Positions 1 through 12,019 of a stretch of 64,000 nucleotides of DNA are shown piece after piece; positions within the stretch are counted from its first letter, which is position 1, and each line of letters starts with the position of its first letter. The DNA lies in the NCBI GenBank assembly GCA_964023275.1, contig OZ029918.1:14764355-14828354 (forward strand). The letters run 5' to 3'. The translations under genes and the position numbers were made by a program. Origin of the DNA: Norana najaformis. Its lineage: Eukaryota; Annelida; Clitellata; Crassiclitellata; Hormogastridae. Below the pieces are notes generated by a model, which saw only the letters and a program-made list of their open reading frames with translations, did not search any database and was not told the origin of the DNA.

Positions 1-364
1 CCCAAGGCGTCATCGATAGATTCTTCGGAGTGAAGCTGTAGTGAATCTATTCAGCGCACTTTTGGTTTCCGACTGCTTTGGCCGCAGAAGAGCTGAAGCT
101 CGCCACACATTCACTATTGGACAGAGCAGTGGGAAATTCAATGATTTCATTTAAATGCGTTTGATAATTAGTATTGATCAAGCCAGAAATTAACATACTA
201 AGACACTGGATGCTGTTCATTAAGCGGGGCTATGGTCTGTTTTCATTATTGTGTTTAAGTTATTTGGAACAAAACTGTAGCGACAATTTTCGAGTTTGAA
301 TCAGCGACTGAAGCAGTTTTGGTATATCTGCTATACTCTGGAGAATGCTGTCGCCGTGAGCGGT

Positions 365-420
365 TCATCGAGCGCCTCTGAGGAGTTTACCTCGAAGTGG
401 CGCTTTATAAATTTTTGATG
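365..420 (+). mobile_element. L2-like LINE 3' tail fragment
   Basis: CGCCTCTG, GAGTTTACCTC and GGCGCTTTATAAAT in this order match the 3' tails of the L2-like copies at 33190-33645 and 62365-63310. Nothing recognisable remains upstream. Confidence 0.45.
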
Positions 421-1550
421 ACATTACATTTCGTCACCATCGTTGGTCATCAACCGAATATGGAGACTTTGAATGTCATTGTCAGCTGAGACCTTGAGCT
501 TTGAATATGTGGAAGAACTCGACATCCTCTCTGAATATTCGCTAGACTAAACATTTTGGCTTTTCAAACTCAAGCTGACACGTCTGAAGGTTACTGAAAG
601 TGCAAGAAGCTCACGAGAAATGAGGTTTGCTTCTATATTTCGCGCAGCCGCTTTAGGCAAAATTTCTAGCTGGCCTCGTTTCAACTCAGAAAATCTGAAC
701 TTATGTTCTGCGATAGTTGGGGGAAATGCATTTATTCAACCACGCAATCATATGTGTCCGCCAGTCTGGTGCCACATCCTAGCTATTACGCCTACCACGA
801 ACGGCAGAAGATCCTGTCACTGAATGTGATCATGCCATGAGAACGCCGAGTGACGGCTGGTATTGCCTCAAACAACATCGCTCTGTTAGAGTATTCGTAT
901 GTCGCCTGGAGTACTTATACTTCTTCAGTGGTTGCAGTGGGAATGGGTAACTCGTCGTTGGATGCTATCCAATATCGGATTACGGTTCCCATAGGCTCTT
1001 CCGTTTCTTGCTCTTTAGTTAGTGCATCTTCTTAGGTATATCAAGTGAGATGTCGGATGATCAAAGTTTGTCGGATAATTAAACCCTGTGCAAAAATATT
1101 TTTGCTACAACTCCACCATGAAATTTAACATAGTCACTAGAATTTTAGCAAGCCGTATAGTTTTCGTAGGAGTTGGGCATCTTGCATATTCTGTGTTTAT
1201 AACACAAAAGATACACAGGGGATAATACGGTCCTGGCTATAAATCATCTCCAACTGCAGAAGCCTTGCCGATGTTTATATCTTAAACAATAATTGACGCT
1301 TCAGTTAGGCCAATTGACATTTATGTGTTTTAATGGTCTTAAATAGCCATTTAAATATGCACCAGAAATTCATTATTACGTTGACTTTGGAATACATATC
1401 AAGATTCGCTTTTCAACGAAGTTGGGTTTAACGAAGTCCATTTCAAAAAGCTGAACTAATTTTGAGATTCATGTCTCCAACCACATTGTATCAGAATTTG
1501 TGTTTAAATAAAGTGTGGTATAAGGATGCTCGGGTGTAGGTCTAGCGTGA
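421..1550. other. No recognisable gene
   Basis: Unique-looking sequence with balanced composition. Two short plus frames (620-823, 850-1035) show no family motif. I see nothing else. Confidence 0.4.
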
Positions 1551-2035
1551 AAGGTGTTACGTAACCGTCATCGTCAACCTGCTTTTGGATTCCACCGTAA
1601 ACAGCAAGCTAGAGTGAGAGCAGCCGGTACACTATCACGATGGTTCCGTGTCAAGAAAAGGACTCAACAGGGATGTGTGATCATCTCGCCTTACCTATTC
1701 AACATCCTGGCAGAGATAGTCATGAAGGAAGCGCTGGATGTTTACGATGGTGGAATTCGAATACTAAGAGGGAAAAGAGTTACAAATCTGCGATAAGCTG
1801 ATGACATTGTTCTGTTGGCAACCTCGGAAGCAGAGCTTAAGGAGGTAGTGGATCGTCTTGACCGGGCAAGCAAAAACCTGGGTTTGTTGATTAACGAGAA
1901 CAAAACAAGATCATAGCAATAAGTAGTACAACCTGCAGCATCAGACTACAAGGTAATCAAGTGGAGCGGGTTGACAGGTTTTCATATATTGGCTCATTTA
2001 TAACCGAAAACTCTGAATGCAGTAAAAGATAAATA
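1551..2035 (+). mobile_element. LINE reverse-transcriptase relic
   Basis: The plus-strand translation shows WFRVKKRTQQGCVI, PYLFNILAEIVMKEAL, GGIRI, then RVTNLR, stop, ADDIVLLATSEAEL and LVDRLDRASKNLGLLIN-type residues, the palm domain of a non-LTR reverse transcriptase. The tyrosine of the YADD active site is a TAA stop at 1794. A frameshift follows about 1905. After that VERVDRFSYIGSFI-type residues can still be read near 1965. Confidence 0.8.
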
Positions 2036-3480
2036 GACAATTACACATTGCCTAGATTATAATGATTACTAACTAAATAACTGTTATAACTATGTTACTG
2101 TGAATGTGGTGATTGGTGCCTTTTATGGTGTTATTTCGATATATCTATATAATAACAGATTAAGACACGCAGTGGGCCTGTGGCGCCGTCTGGCGAACAA
2201 CGTGGCCCCAAACTAACGTTGTTTAGGAAAGAGGGCATGTAAAAATGTTAAGTTGTAATGTTCCGATGTATTGCGATGTAAAATATTATAAGGCTGTTAT
2301 TAAACACCGTTTCAAAAAATTATGTTATCTCTATAATAATCGAGACAGTTTTTGGCGGTTGCCTTCATGACCTCCGGCTAACGGGGAACAGAAATTTGAA
2401 TATTTTACCTTATACTGCGGTCCGGATGTGGCGCTATCTAGCGAATATTATGCCAAAAGAGGTTGTCTAGAAAAAGGCGGAAATGTATAAATGTAAGCTT
2501 TTCTATTATTATGTGCTAAGTTGTCAGGTACAGAGAATATCACCTGTATTAAAATAGGCGTAATATTTATTTCAGTAGTAGTTTTACTTCTGTAGCTCAA
2601 TCCAAGCCATTGTAAGGTTTTCATACTCTTACCAAAGATTTCTAAGCTCGAATGAGCCAAATGAATAAAAAGTAGCAAAGCTGCAAATCAGTAAAACTCG
2701 GTGGAGTAAAGATTTTGCCGAATTGCCCGTACAACTCACCTGAGACGTTATCTCGGTATCAGTTGTCGTCAGCCACTGAATTATAAACTTTCCCGGATAG
2801 AACAGATTCTGACGACACAGCACAATGCGAACACTCGTTGTGTGAGACAAGCGGGACCGTTGGGCCTGCTTCGACGGTCCGCATTCATCGGGGCTCCGTC
2901 GGTTCGGCAAAACGGAGAATTAAAATCCCTATTATGACCTGCCTAACACCTGCTACGTCGCTAATGAAGCCGTCTGTGGCCCGTAAACACTGGTCGCCGC
3001 CGCCGCCGAACAACCGTCCGGCATTTCGAGTGGGTCTTAAGGCGGAAACGACGCGAGAAACGACCGAACTAATTGGTCGCAAACGAAGTGTGTGAAGTGC
3101 ACGCTCCTCGCTCATTTGTAAAATAAACGACACAGGTGAATTCGAACAAATCTACGCCAAGATATCGAGACATATTTGTCTGGAAGGGAGAATTGTCGCC
3201 AAATAGACTAAAGCTTCGTAATAAGCTACTTTGATCCTAAGAGTAATAGCGGTTTTATGAGGCTGCGGATGTTCTTTGATAAGCTTAATTATACTTTCGT
3301 AACCCATAATATTTTTACGACCTTTAAGACTCTAAAAGCTGCATCAAAGCATCACAGGAACTGCGTATTCCTGCTTCTATCCAAGCGATAGCAACCTCAG
3401 GACGGATTTCCTTCAGTCTGAAACGCATGGCAAACACCAGACTCTGGTGTCTACAGTCAAATGTAACGTGATTGCCTTTT
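2036..3480. other. Gene-free stretch with a dispersed repeat and a GC-rich block
   Basis: The 2525-2600 segment is repeated at 7525-7602. The 2815-3100 block is CpG-rich and free of simple repeats, with overlapping short frames on both strands that show no family motif. It could be regulatory or an unrecognised fragment. Confidence 0.35.
2525..2602 (+). repeat. Dispersed repeat, copy 1
   Basis: About 75 bp, from GTACAGAGAAT through TTAAAATAGGCGTA to AGTAGTTTTACTTCT, closely matches 7525-7602 in the same orientation. It has no coding capacity. Confidence 0.75.
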
Positions 3481-3545
3481 GGAGATGTGTTGGTCTATAA
3501 TTGCAGCGTTGACGGTTCGAACCTCAATGCGGCAGATGAGATTTT
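3480..3545 (+). mobile_element. tRNA-derived SINE head
   Basis: TTGGTCTATAATTG followed by GACGGTTCGAACCTC gives a perfect B-box (GGTTCGAACC at 3514-3523). The cloverleaf does not close, so it is a SINE promoter relic and not a tRNA gene. Confidence 0.45.
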
Positions 3546-3627
3546 TGTTTGTTCGCGATCTAATGAATTGCTAAACTGATGCTGTATCTGTAACCTCTGC
3601 GGTCTTGTTGGTTTTTCGTAATATCTT

Positions 3628-3832
3628 AAATAAACGAAAACTTAATCACAACAGCAGACCCTACTGAAGTCGTCAGTTTCTAAACACACGAAACTATCAA
3701 CGACATTTGCAATTCAAATTAGCAACAATAGACACAACAGACTGCTTGTACCACATCTTCGCGGTCTTTCTGTACAAAGAATTAGTTTAGTGTCCACTTT
3801 TATAGTTTATTCCCCGCCAATTCACCGGTTAC
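3628..3832 (+). repeat. Dispersed repeat related to EMX intron 2 block
   Basis: It shares AAACGAA, GTCAGTTTCTAA, CACACGAAACT, ACAGAC, TCTTCGCGGTC-like and CCTTTATA/TTTTATAG-like landmarks, in order, with 20160-20345. The CCCCGCC ends also match. It could be a solo LTR; no coding sequence is attached. Confidence 0.5.
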
Positions 3833-4029
3833 TGCTAACGACACATTGCGCCTGAACGCTAACCAATAAAAAGCTTATATTCAAAGTTTTCGCGAACGCC
3901 CACAAATCAAAATCTTATATTTAAATACGCGCTAACGTCAGCCAATTACAAATAAATTAACAACCAGATAACACGTCAGAGATATTTCGCGCCTAAGCGC
4001 GGGAAACCCAGTGACTAGGCAGCAAAGAC

Positions 4030-4125
4030 CGGTAGGTAAGGGTTGTTAATGGTAGTCAAGAGTAGTGAAGGGTGGCTAAGATTAGCTAAGGTATCTGAAG
4101 GTAGCTAAGAGTAGTAAAGACGGGA
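4030..4125 (+). repeat. Degenerate short tandem repeat (GGTAG..AAG units)
   Basis: About nine imperfect units of roughly 10 bases of the form GTAGNNAAGR. There is no open frame. Confidence 0.4.
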
Positions 4126-4795
4126 TACCGATTGCTACGAGGAGTAGAGCGATTACGTCACAAACAGAAAGAATGATCGCGGATGCCGAGAAGATCCTAA
4201 TGACGTCTAAGCAGAATGGCGCATGTTGCTACTATTACTTTGACAATAAGCAAATAGGCTATAAGTAAATAAATCTGCCCATTGAGCAAGCAAGTAGGTT
4301 AGAAAAGTTAGCAAAGACGTGCATAGCACTATTTCGACCATATCAGATTTAGGCCTACTCATACTTTAGTATTCGTGCCATAAAAATCTTTTGAAAATGC
4401 AGCCAGAGTCAAAAAAAAAACATCAAAATAAGGAATCACGTGTAGGTTGATAGCGATCGAGGTACTGAAATAAGACTGAAATTATGAGTGAGAGTTTTGC
4501 AGATAGCCAAATAGGCCTATTGAGAAACTATCTTATTCAGATTTATAATACTAGTTTTTAAATTACAAATATCGTATAAAATTCGAAATTGTCAGAATTA
4601 TATTTGAGTTTATCCGCCTTTTCTGTGACGGCACCATCGCCTTTTGCCGCCGAGTTTATGAACTTTTACTGTAGAGCACACAAGAACACACAAGGCCTTG
4701 TAAATTTCAATACATATCCGGTGTTAAACACGTGCATCGGTTGCCCGTGATGTGTAACAACTAAAGCGTAACTGCCTGGCCGGTCGTACTTCATC
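4126..4795. other. No recognisable gene
   Basis: AT-rich unique sequence with two TAGGCCTA octamers (4350, 4511). Nothing further recognised. Confidence 0.35.
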
Positions 4796-4950
4796 CTACC
4801 TTAAGGAGCTATGTATTGCTGTGTCATCTGGCCCTGACCCTGGCCCTGACCCCATAGCTCTTCTCTCTGTAGCACAGGGTCTTCTGGTTGTCCCTCCGTC
4901 CCATACTTCCACATAGTAGCTTCACCGTGGTTGTCCTTTCACTGAAAATA
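4796..4950 (+). mobile_element. L2-like LINE C-terminal fragment
   Basis: SYLKELCIAVSS followed by SVAQGLLVVPPSHTST can be read on the plus strand. This is the conserved C terminus downstream of reverse transcriptase in L2-type LINEs, related to 50505-51180 and 6425-6960. Confidence 0.6.
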
Positions 4951-5897
4951 CACGTAGAAGTAAAAATGTGGTTGTTCTCTTTAATTCTCTTCAAAACTAC
5001 GCCTTATGGGTAATTAGCAAAGTAACAGTCTTGTTACTGAATTAGCTCTGCTCTGGTTGACCGGTCTTAATCCCGAGTGGCACTGTTGGCAAACTTTGGC
5101 TTGATATAAAAATTTGAAATATGACGCTAAAAATTTGATGAATAGCTCAAAATATTTTTTAGAATGATTGCTAAAGAGTCACTCCAAAGAGTCGATAAAC
5201 TAGAAAGTGAAAGTGAAAGTGCTGCACCTGTGGAGATGTAGGCCTACAATGTCCCACGTGGTTTGCCTCGTAATCACACTTTCTGCTTGAAATTCCTAAT
5301 CGCAGGTGTCAGAACACTAGAAAGGAACCTCAAAGGCAAATACTTGCCCAGTATGTTGATAGGACTTTGGAATTACTGACAAATATCTGGACGATCATCT
5401 ACCAAAGACCTTCTTCATGAATCATCTGATCAATCTAGCACGGATCTCATATCTGATTTCTGTCTTAGGTAGAGGCTTCGTGTGATTCCTGCACTGAAAG
5501 TGCCGATCCATCATCCTCTGCCTTGTAGTTCCACCGGCTGAAACGTATTACATTCACAGAGCGTGGTAACCGTCCAGCGATACAATAAATCTCTGAAGCT
5601 GTCAATCCATTCATTTACGGATTATGGAAACATGTGCAGACGAAGGAGACCGTGATAGAGTAATTATTGAGCAATTCTGTTCTGCCATCGCCCTCTAGCG
5701 AACTCTGCAACCAAACTGTACTGTCCCATACTGTGCAATATTATAGATGTGAGAGAGGGATCGACGAAGGAGAGAACAGTTCACCAGTCCGTCTCATGTG
5801 AGCAAATATTGACTTAAGATTTCATACGCATGGTCGTCTGCGGATCGGGGTTGGTTGAAGAACTGACCTTCTTCTGTTTTTATCAGTCATTGCTGCA
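4951..5897. other. No recognisable gene
   Basis: Intergenic sequence without motifs I can name. Confidence 0.3.
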
Positions 5898-6060
5898 GCT
5901 AAGTACCGCGTCTATCAAAACCAGCCTATCAAAACCAGCCTATCAAAACCAGCCTAGCATACAACTTGAAGAGACGATATTTTAGGCCTAAAGCTAAGTA
6001 CCGCGACTATCAAAACCAGCCTAGCAGACAACTTGAAGAGACGATATTTTAGGTCTAAAT
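5898..6060 (+). repeat. Nested tandem duplication
   Basis: Two copies of a 70-95 bp unit begin GCTAAGTACCGCG (5898 and 5993). Inside the first, TATCAAAACCAGCC is repeated three times head to tail (5913-5954), but only once in the second. This is consistent with replication slippage inside an older duplication. Confidence 0.85.
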
Positions 6061-6119
6061 GTATACATAGGCTGCCTCTCTATCTTGCGGACTGACCTTC
6101 TGGATATCGACCTGATTGT

Positions 6120-6212
6120 GGGTTGGGTTTGGTGTGCCATCGGTTGATGCTTTGTGCATTAGACACCGGCGCTTTAGAAGTTGCTAATTATTATTATTAT
6201 TATTATTATTAC
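6120..6212 (+). mobile_element. LINE 3' tail (CCATCGGTTGATGC family) with (ATT)n end
   Basis: GCCATCGGTTGATGC, then ACACCGGCGCTTTAGAAG and an ATT array (6188-6211), match the tails at 15780-15940, 29800-29935 and 53690-53775. The ATT array is the likely 3' terminus. Confidence 0.6.
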
Positions 6213-6424
6213 ATTACAGCATAGGTCAATACATCGCAAAACATTACATTGCATTAATTTAGGTCTGAAGCCCATATTATTTGAAGTCTATCTGTATGTG
6301 GAGTTTAATTAACCCTCTAAGCATATTTGACCCTTGCTTCCTGACAAGGAGATACAGCACATCGAAACAATTCGGTAGGCCCATACTCATTTTGTTACTT
6401 TTTACTGACATTGTAATTCTTAAT

Positions 6425-6960
6425 CATAATCGTAATTGCATATTTATATAGCACTTCTTCAAGAAAACTAGTCAAAGGTGCTCCCTACCTAATAACACAA
6501 GACTACGGTCAAATAGAATGGTCTTCAATTGCTGGCGGAATAGAGGCAGAGAAAGGGAGAGAAACTTGTGTCGCAGGTCGCTTGACAAACTGTTCCAGAG
6601 TGAACGGGCCAACCACAGCAAAGCTACCATGTCGCAATGCGGAAGTATGGGACGGAGGGGCAACAAGGACACCTTGTGCTGTGGAGCGAAGAGATCTACG
6701 GCCATGGACAGATGCCACTGAAATACAGAGCTCCATGAGATAAGGCAGTTATGCATCAGCAAGAGGATCTTAAACTCAATGCGCCTTCGCAAGGGCAACC
6801 AGTGCAGCTCATCCCGTATGTAAGTAGAAATGTGGCTGAACGTTGGTATCCTGCCGATTAACTGAGCCGCAGCATTTGGAACAGAATGAAGTTGGCTAAT
6901 ACGGAAAAGAGAGAGGCTTTTATAGGATAAGCGACAATCTCTATGAGCAGACTTCATTTA
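6425..6960 (-). mobile_element. L2-like LINE, 5'-truncated
   Basis: Minus-strand frames give DELHWLPLRRRIEFKILLLM, then in another frame MELCISVASVHGRRSLRS and AQGVLVAPPSHTSA, then SLWNSLSS and FRQQLKTILFDRSL. These are the classic C-terminal landmarks of L2/CR1-type ORF2. At least one frameshift splits it. The 3' tail GTGCTATATAAATATGC lies near 6440. Confidence 0.85.
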
Positions 6961-7066
6961 GTGACACTAAGCAGTTCTGCGTTAAGGTCTTGCTCAACGG
7001 CCTTATTCAACAACGGGCACCTAATGCAAGAGAGGATCACGATTATAAACACTGCGATACAAGAGC

Positions 7067-7172
7067 AGCGCCTCTGATTGCTAATTACGATCACAATTAA
7101 AAAGATTAAAAGGCCAGCGCCTCTGATTGATAATTACGATCACAATTAAAAAGATGATAAGGCCAGGGCCTT
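7067..7172 (+). repeat. 49-bp tandem duplication
   Basis: AGCGCCTCTGATTG, TAATTACGATCACAATTAA and an AAAGAT end are repeated at 7067 and 7116, with few differences. Confidence 0.85.
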
Positions 7173-8884
7173 GCCGATCAATCGTGAGTCACATAGAGAC
7201 AATAGGGGATAAAATAGCAACATAACTGCCACAACCTCGAACTATGGACGCCGAATGGTCAAAGACCTCTTAACTATGCAGAGGCCACTATATATATTGC
7301 CCGAACTACGCAAGTTTCAGAGCAGAGGTCAGAGCTGGCCAAAGTACTGGACTAAAGTACTTAAATAAAAGTAAGAGTAAATATAACTTTAAGCACCTAA
7401 GTGAAAGTAAAAGTAAATATAACTTTAAGTAGTTAAGTAAAAGCACTCATCAACAATTTTACACAAGTAGAAGTAAGCCTATTCATCTAAATAATAACTT
7501 TAAAGTTAAAGTAAATGTATCAAGTCCGTAGTACAGAGAATGTCACTCTATTAAAATAGGCGTAGTATTTATTTCAGCAGTAGTTTTACTTCTATAGTTA
7601 ATCAACCTAAGAAACAAGTAGGCCTATATAGGCCTACGTTAGACAGAACATCCACACATCTACTGGATGTTGTGCGACTGCACCTATACACTTCAAACGT
7701 GCTTGTCGAAAAGGTAACTGGAATAACTGTGCTAATCCCATAACAGGCAGATGGGCGTTGCTCATCTCACCATTTCATGCTTAAGGATCGTAGGGGGGAA
7801 AGTCAGGTTTCTTAGACACTCGGCCATCACGACCAACGCGCCATGTCCTTCTCCAATTAACTGTCACTTGTACAAATCACTCTTCTTTTCGTTCCTTTCT
7901 CACGTTTCTGTTATCTGTTCTTCAATGACCAGCTGTTTCTCACAATTTGCTACAGCGACTGTGTTAAAAGGTCAAATTGGACTTAAACTGCTACTGTGAG
8001 TTTGTTCAATGAAAGTCCATCTGAGCATGCACGGACTGCATAAGTATATGCAGACTGTAATAGCACCTGAAATACACTCAGACCGTGTTCTTTAGTCAAT
8101 CTGATAATTTACTCCAGCAGCAGCTGGTCGGCTGTTTCAAACCTACTGTCGGTCGTCGCTTTCATTCCTCGATGTCATGCTAGTAATATATATATATATA
8201 TACCCTACCGATTCTATGCATTGATTGCTCTCCCAAACTGATCGTATATTCGTGACATTGAAAGCTAGCGAGGTTATATAGATGAAAACAGATGTAGGTA
8301 AAAAGTATATACAAGCCCTCGATTCTTTTTGTATTTGACTAAATACTGGTAAAATTACGATGGACCTGCCATGGCCCTTGTCAAAAGATTATACCATGCA
8401 CTTCTCTTGCAACAAAGACGCAATAATAAACTATAAAGAAGTAAAAGCACTAGACAATGTGCGAAGCATTACTTCGTTAAAATTATAAGTATAAATTGTA
8501 AGTGAATGCTTTTGTGTAAATTAAATATCTCAGTGGTTCCGGCGAATCCTCTGATGTCATATATCCATATCACAGCATCGCAAGCCTCTGAATCTGTAAA
8601 CATAGACAATCTATAAATCTATGCAAATCTGCAAATCAATAGATGAATCCGATGATGTACATGAATTCAAATACTTTAGTAACCACAGAATCACCAAATA
8701 TTTAATTTCTAGCAAAGTTGTCATTATATTTGTTGCAATCACTTATTCGTACATAAGTACACAAAAGTGCATTCAGTAGCAATTCCTCTTTCCAAAGACG
8801 CAAGCCCTAATATAAGGTGTGTTTGTTCGACTACTTGATGCGATAGTTATATACCCTGCATGAGTGCATTGACCCTGACTGACG
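7173..8884. other. Gene-free stretch
   Basis: It includes degenerate AAGTAAAAGTAAATATAACTT repeats (7340-7510), the dispersed repeat at 7525-7602 and a TA array near 8190. No gene was recognised; the frame at 7751-7999 has no motif. Confidence 0.35.
7525..7602 (+). repeat. Dispersed repeat, copy 2
   Basis: The same element as at 2525-2602, differing at only a few positions. The flanks of the two copies are unrelated, so this is a small mobile repeat or SINE piece rather than a segmental duplication. Confidence 0.75.
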
Positions 8885-8995
8885 ATACGTACAGGGCAAA
8901 GTTAAAAGGTCAATGGATACCGAAGGTAACGTTGACAAACGACGCAGTCGGTGTTAGAAGCTACATATATTTGGGTCATGTAGGCCTATATAAAG
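8885..8995 (+). mobile_element. Small LINE fragment
   Basis: One frame reads VTLTNDAVGVRSYIYLGHV, resembling the YxYLGH segment that follows the palm domain in RTE-like reverse transcriptases. It is short, hence low confidence. Confidence 0.35.
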
Positions 8996-9602
8996 CTGAA
9001 TTCCGCCGTGAGTCCAACCACCGTCGCGAACTGTAACGGACAGATGTCACTGACAAATTAGCTTTTGGTCTCTCTTGTTGGTTCTCTTTGTGTATTGCAA
9101 CAGACCGACTATAAAAGCTCACGCATGCAGGAGATTGTAAAACACTTTTTACATAGCGCCCTTACACTAGCATGGCTGATGCCATGGAACGCGATGCCAG
9201 CTGCAGAAATGGAGCAACCCATCTTAAAAGTGAATGGGTCATAGCCATTTATATGGGTTATAACCCAATTTGCAAGTTATGACGTGGTTTAGGAAGTTAA
9301 CTTTATTTAATGCCTTGAACAGGTTTCTTAAAAGGCCCTAAATAAATGCTCTTCGCTATCTAAACACGTTCTAAAGGCAGTTGATCAAATCTCTTATGTC
9401 AGTTGCACGTATACGGAAAGCATATGCTCTCATGTATGTATGTATGCATGAATGTACGCACGCATGTCCAGCTTCAATATACTGCGCCAAATCAGAATCA
9501 TGTAGAGGGTATATACTGCAAAACGTATTGTTTGACATCTCTGAGACGCACTCTTTCATCCGATTGAGCTTCAACGCTTTCAAAATCCGTTAATTAATGC
9601 GT

Positions 9603-9680
9603 GGAGGAATCTATGTATACAGCTATTTATACTGAAAAATATACTTCTTCTTCTTCTTCCTTCTGGTTGGAATTAGTCCC
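9603..9680 (+). repeat. 80-bp direct repeat, copy 1 (RTE-type 3' tail)
   Basis: GAATCTATGTATACAG, TTATACTGAAAAATATAC, a CTT array and CTTCTGGTTGGAATTAGTCC recur at 10499-10580. The CTT/GAA array plus CTTCTGG segment is the reverse-complemented 3' tail of the RTE element; the GAATCTATG segment is outside it. DNA at 9680-10050 is unique-looking. Confidence 0.75.
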
Positions 9681-10544
9681 TCTGAGGTTCCTGATACACA
9701 AGCTGCAGCCGTCCTCAACTGCATCGTTCGATTTGTGGCCAACTTGCCAACATTCTTAGAGACATCGTGTGATATTCGAGTGACTGCACTTGCCTCCAAT
9801 CAATGACAAAACATTCAAGATCGTGCGCCTTGCGCGGTCGTCTGCATGCATGTGGTCGTAGCAGCCCCATTGTAGACATGCACAGGTAGCTCTGCGCTCC
9901 TGTCTCAATCCAACCGAGTCGGAGGTCATTCCGCTCTGCTGCCCAGTGGCTTCGAATCCGACCGCACCATGGATGGAGAAAAAGAAAGTTGTTTATGAGC
10001 AGCGGAAGCCGCCAACGTACAGGAAACGTTGCTCTGTCGTTGGACTGATATTATCACGTGTTAGGCCAGTAACACTGAATCCAAATAGAGCCCTTTAAAG
10101 GTCCCTAACATTTGCTACATAAATATTGCACATATACATGTATACATAGACCCTACGTATATACTCATCAGTTCGGGTCCATTATGCTTTCTCGTCTGTC
10201 GGACCGTACACTCTAGGAGCTGCAGTCTTATTTGCATCTGCATTCTGCTTCATTTGATTGTGCTCAGTATATGTATACATGCATATATATGTATATATCC
10301 TACTATAGGTCTCGTCAGTTTAGATCTGTTGTAGATAACCGTGTATACAGCAATTTACAGTGGTTTCCCAATAGGCGCTCTAGAAATGTAATTATACATA
10401 CTTATATTACTGGAAAAGTATTTATGATATAACAATTACGTAAGTAAGTAAAGCAAATAATGCATTTGCTAACACGCCATATGCCCATTGGCTGAGCGAG
10501 GAATCTATGTATACAGTTATTTATACTGAAAAAATATACTTCTT

Positions 10545-11660
10545 CTTCTTCTTCTTCCTTCTGGCTGGAATTAATCCCTCCTATAGGGGAGGGGTCAGCC
10601 ACATGAATCCTTCTTTTCCATTTGTTTCTATCTCCAGTATCTTCTTTCTTCAGTCTGAGAAGCTTTAGGTCTTGTTGAATCATATCTCCATCTCTTCTTT
10701 TGTCTTCCCCGACTGCGGCGTCCATAAACCTCTGCTGTCATAATTCTTATAATGCAGTTTTCCTCTCCTCTCCTCATCACATGACCATACCATCTCACCC
10801 TGGCTTCTCGTACCTTGTCAGATATACATGCCACTCCCAATATCTGTCTGATATACTCATTCCTTTTCTTGTATTTAAAGGCTTCTACTTGTTTCAGTGC
10901 ATTTAACGTCCTTGATCACAAGTACATGTCTCATCTATTTTGGAGGATACCATGGTCTCTGTTTTATTGATATTTGTTTTAAGACCCTTGCCCTCCATGC
11001 AGTGCTCTCTGCCAATCAGTGAAACGTCCTTGTATCTTTGTCCCTGCGTCGTCTGCCACTATGTGGTCATCACCATACAACACATCCCATGGTACTTCTC
11101 ACATTTTCCGATATGGCATCCATTACTATGATGAACAGCAGAGGACTCAGGCAGGATCCCTGGTGTACACCCTCTCGGATCTCAAATTTGCTGTGTTTCC
11201 TAGATTGCTCCTCACTGAAGTCTGTGCATCTTTGTACATTGATTTCACCAGTCGCACTATTTTCTCCGATATACTCCATTTTTCTTCAGACTCCAATATA
11301 CGACTTCTCTTGATAATCTATCAAAAGTCTTCTCAAAATCTACAAAAGTCCAATATCTCTTACTGTTTCCTTCTAGTATTTTCTCCTGCACCTGTCTCAG
11401 TATGACTATTGCATCCGTTGTGCCTCTATATACCCGCCCTAAAGCCAAACTGGTTATCATGTAGCTTGACCCTTCTTTCCCTAATGCGCCCTTTGATCAC
11501 CCTTTCATACACTTTCAGTCCAATTTCCAGCAGCTTAATTCCTCTGAAGTTACTACATTCCAATACGTCTCCCTTTTTGTTTATTCATTGCTATTAATTC
11601 ACTTTTCTTCTGATCTTGTGGCAGCCTTTCTTGTTTCATAAAGTCATTTAAAATGATGAA
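10545..11660 (-). mobile_element. RTE-clade LINE, 5'-truncated and degraded
   Basis: Read on the - strand in order: SNFRGIKLLEIGLKVYERVI, RGTTDAIVILRQVQEKIL, FVDFEKTFDRLSREVVYW, GVHQGSCLSPLLFIIVMDAI, VVYGDDHIVADDAGTKIQGR, then KVREARVRWYGHVMRR. These are the reverse-transcriptase palm and C-terminal landmarks of RTE/BovB-like elements. Several frameshifts and stops separate them. The active-site box reads YGDD rather than YADD. The 3' end is a GAA array near 10545. Plus-strand frames here are antisense artefacts. Confidence 0.88.
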
Positions 11661-12019
11661 TATAGCCATCCGAAAAAAATATACAAAAATATGTAACATT
11701 TAGGTCCGCATATAGCCTACATAAGGTGGAGTTTCAGTAGTTTCAAAAGAATCCACTTGCCTCGTTCTGCATGGACTTCTATAACACCGCCCAAGCTTCG
11801 CCTCTAAATCACCAACCACATTCTTGAAGCCATTTCAAGACTCTGCATGGAAAGGGACTTATATATATATATATCTTTATATTACAAGGAAAACAGACTA
11901 GTAATTACACCTGTGACATTGAAACAATAGAAAGTCAGTTATTGTGAGGTCGTCGTGCCTTTTGACAGTAAGGCGATGCTGACAGTTTTTTCAGAAGATT
12001 TGCGAATTCCTCCTCGACA
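11661..12019. other. No recognisable gene
   Basis: AT-rich, with a short TA array at about 11863. Nothing else seen. Confidence 0.3.

Noticed and set aside
5898..6060. CRISPR-like array (three 14-bp units)
   Set aside because: Units are contiguous without spacers and lie in an animal genome; simple tandem duplication.
10700..11597. Several plus-strand frames, one of 128 residues
   Set aside because: Antisense to the RTE-type reverse transcriptase, which explains the coding-like composition.
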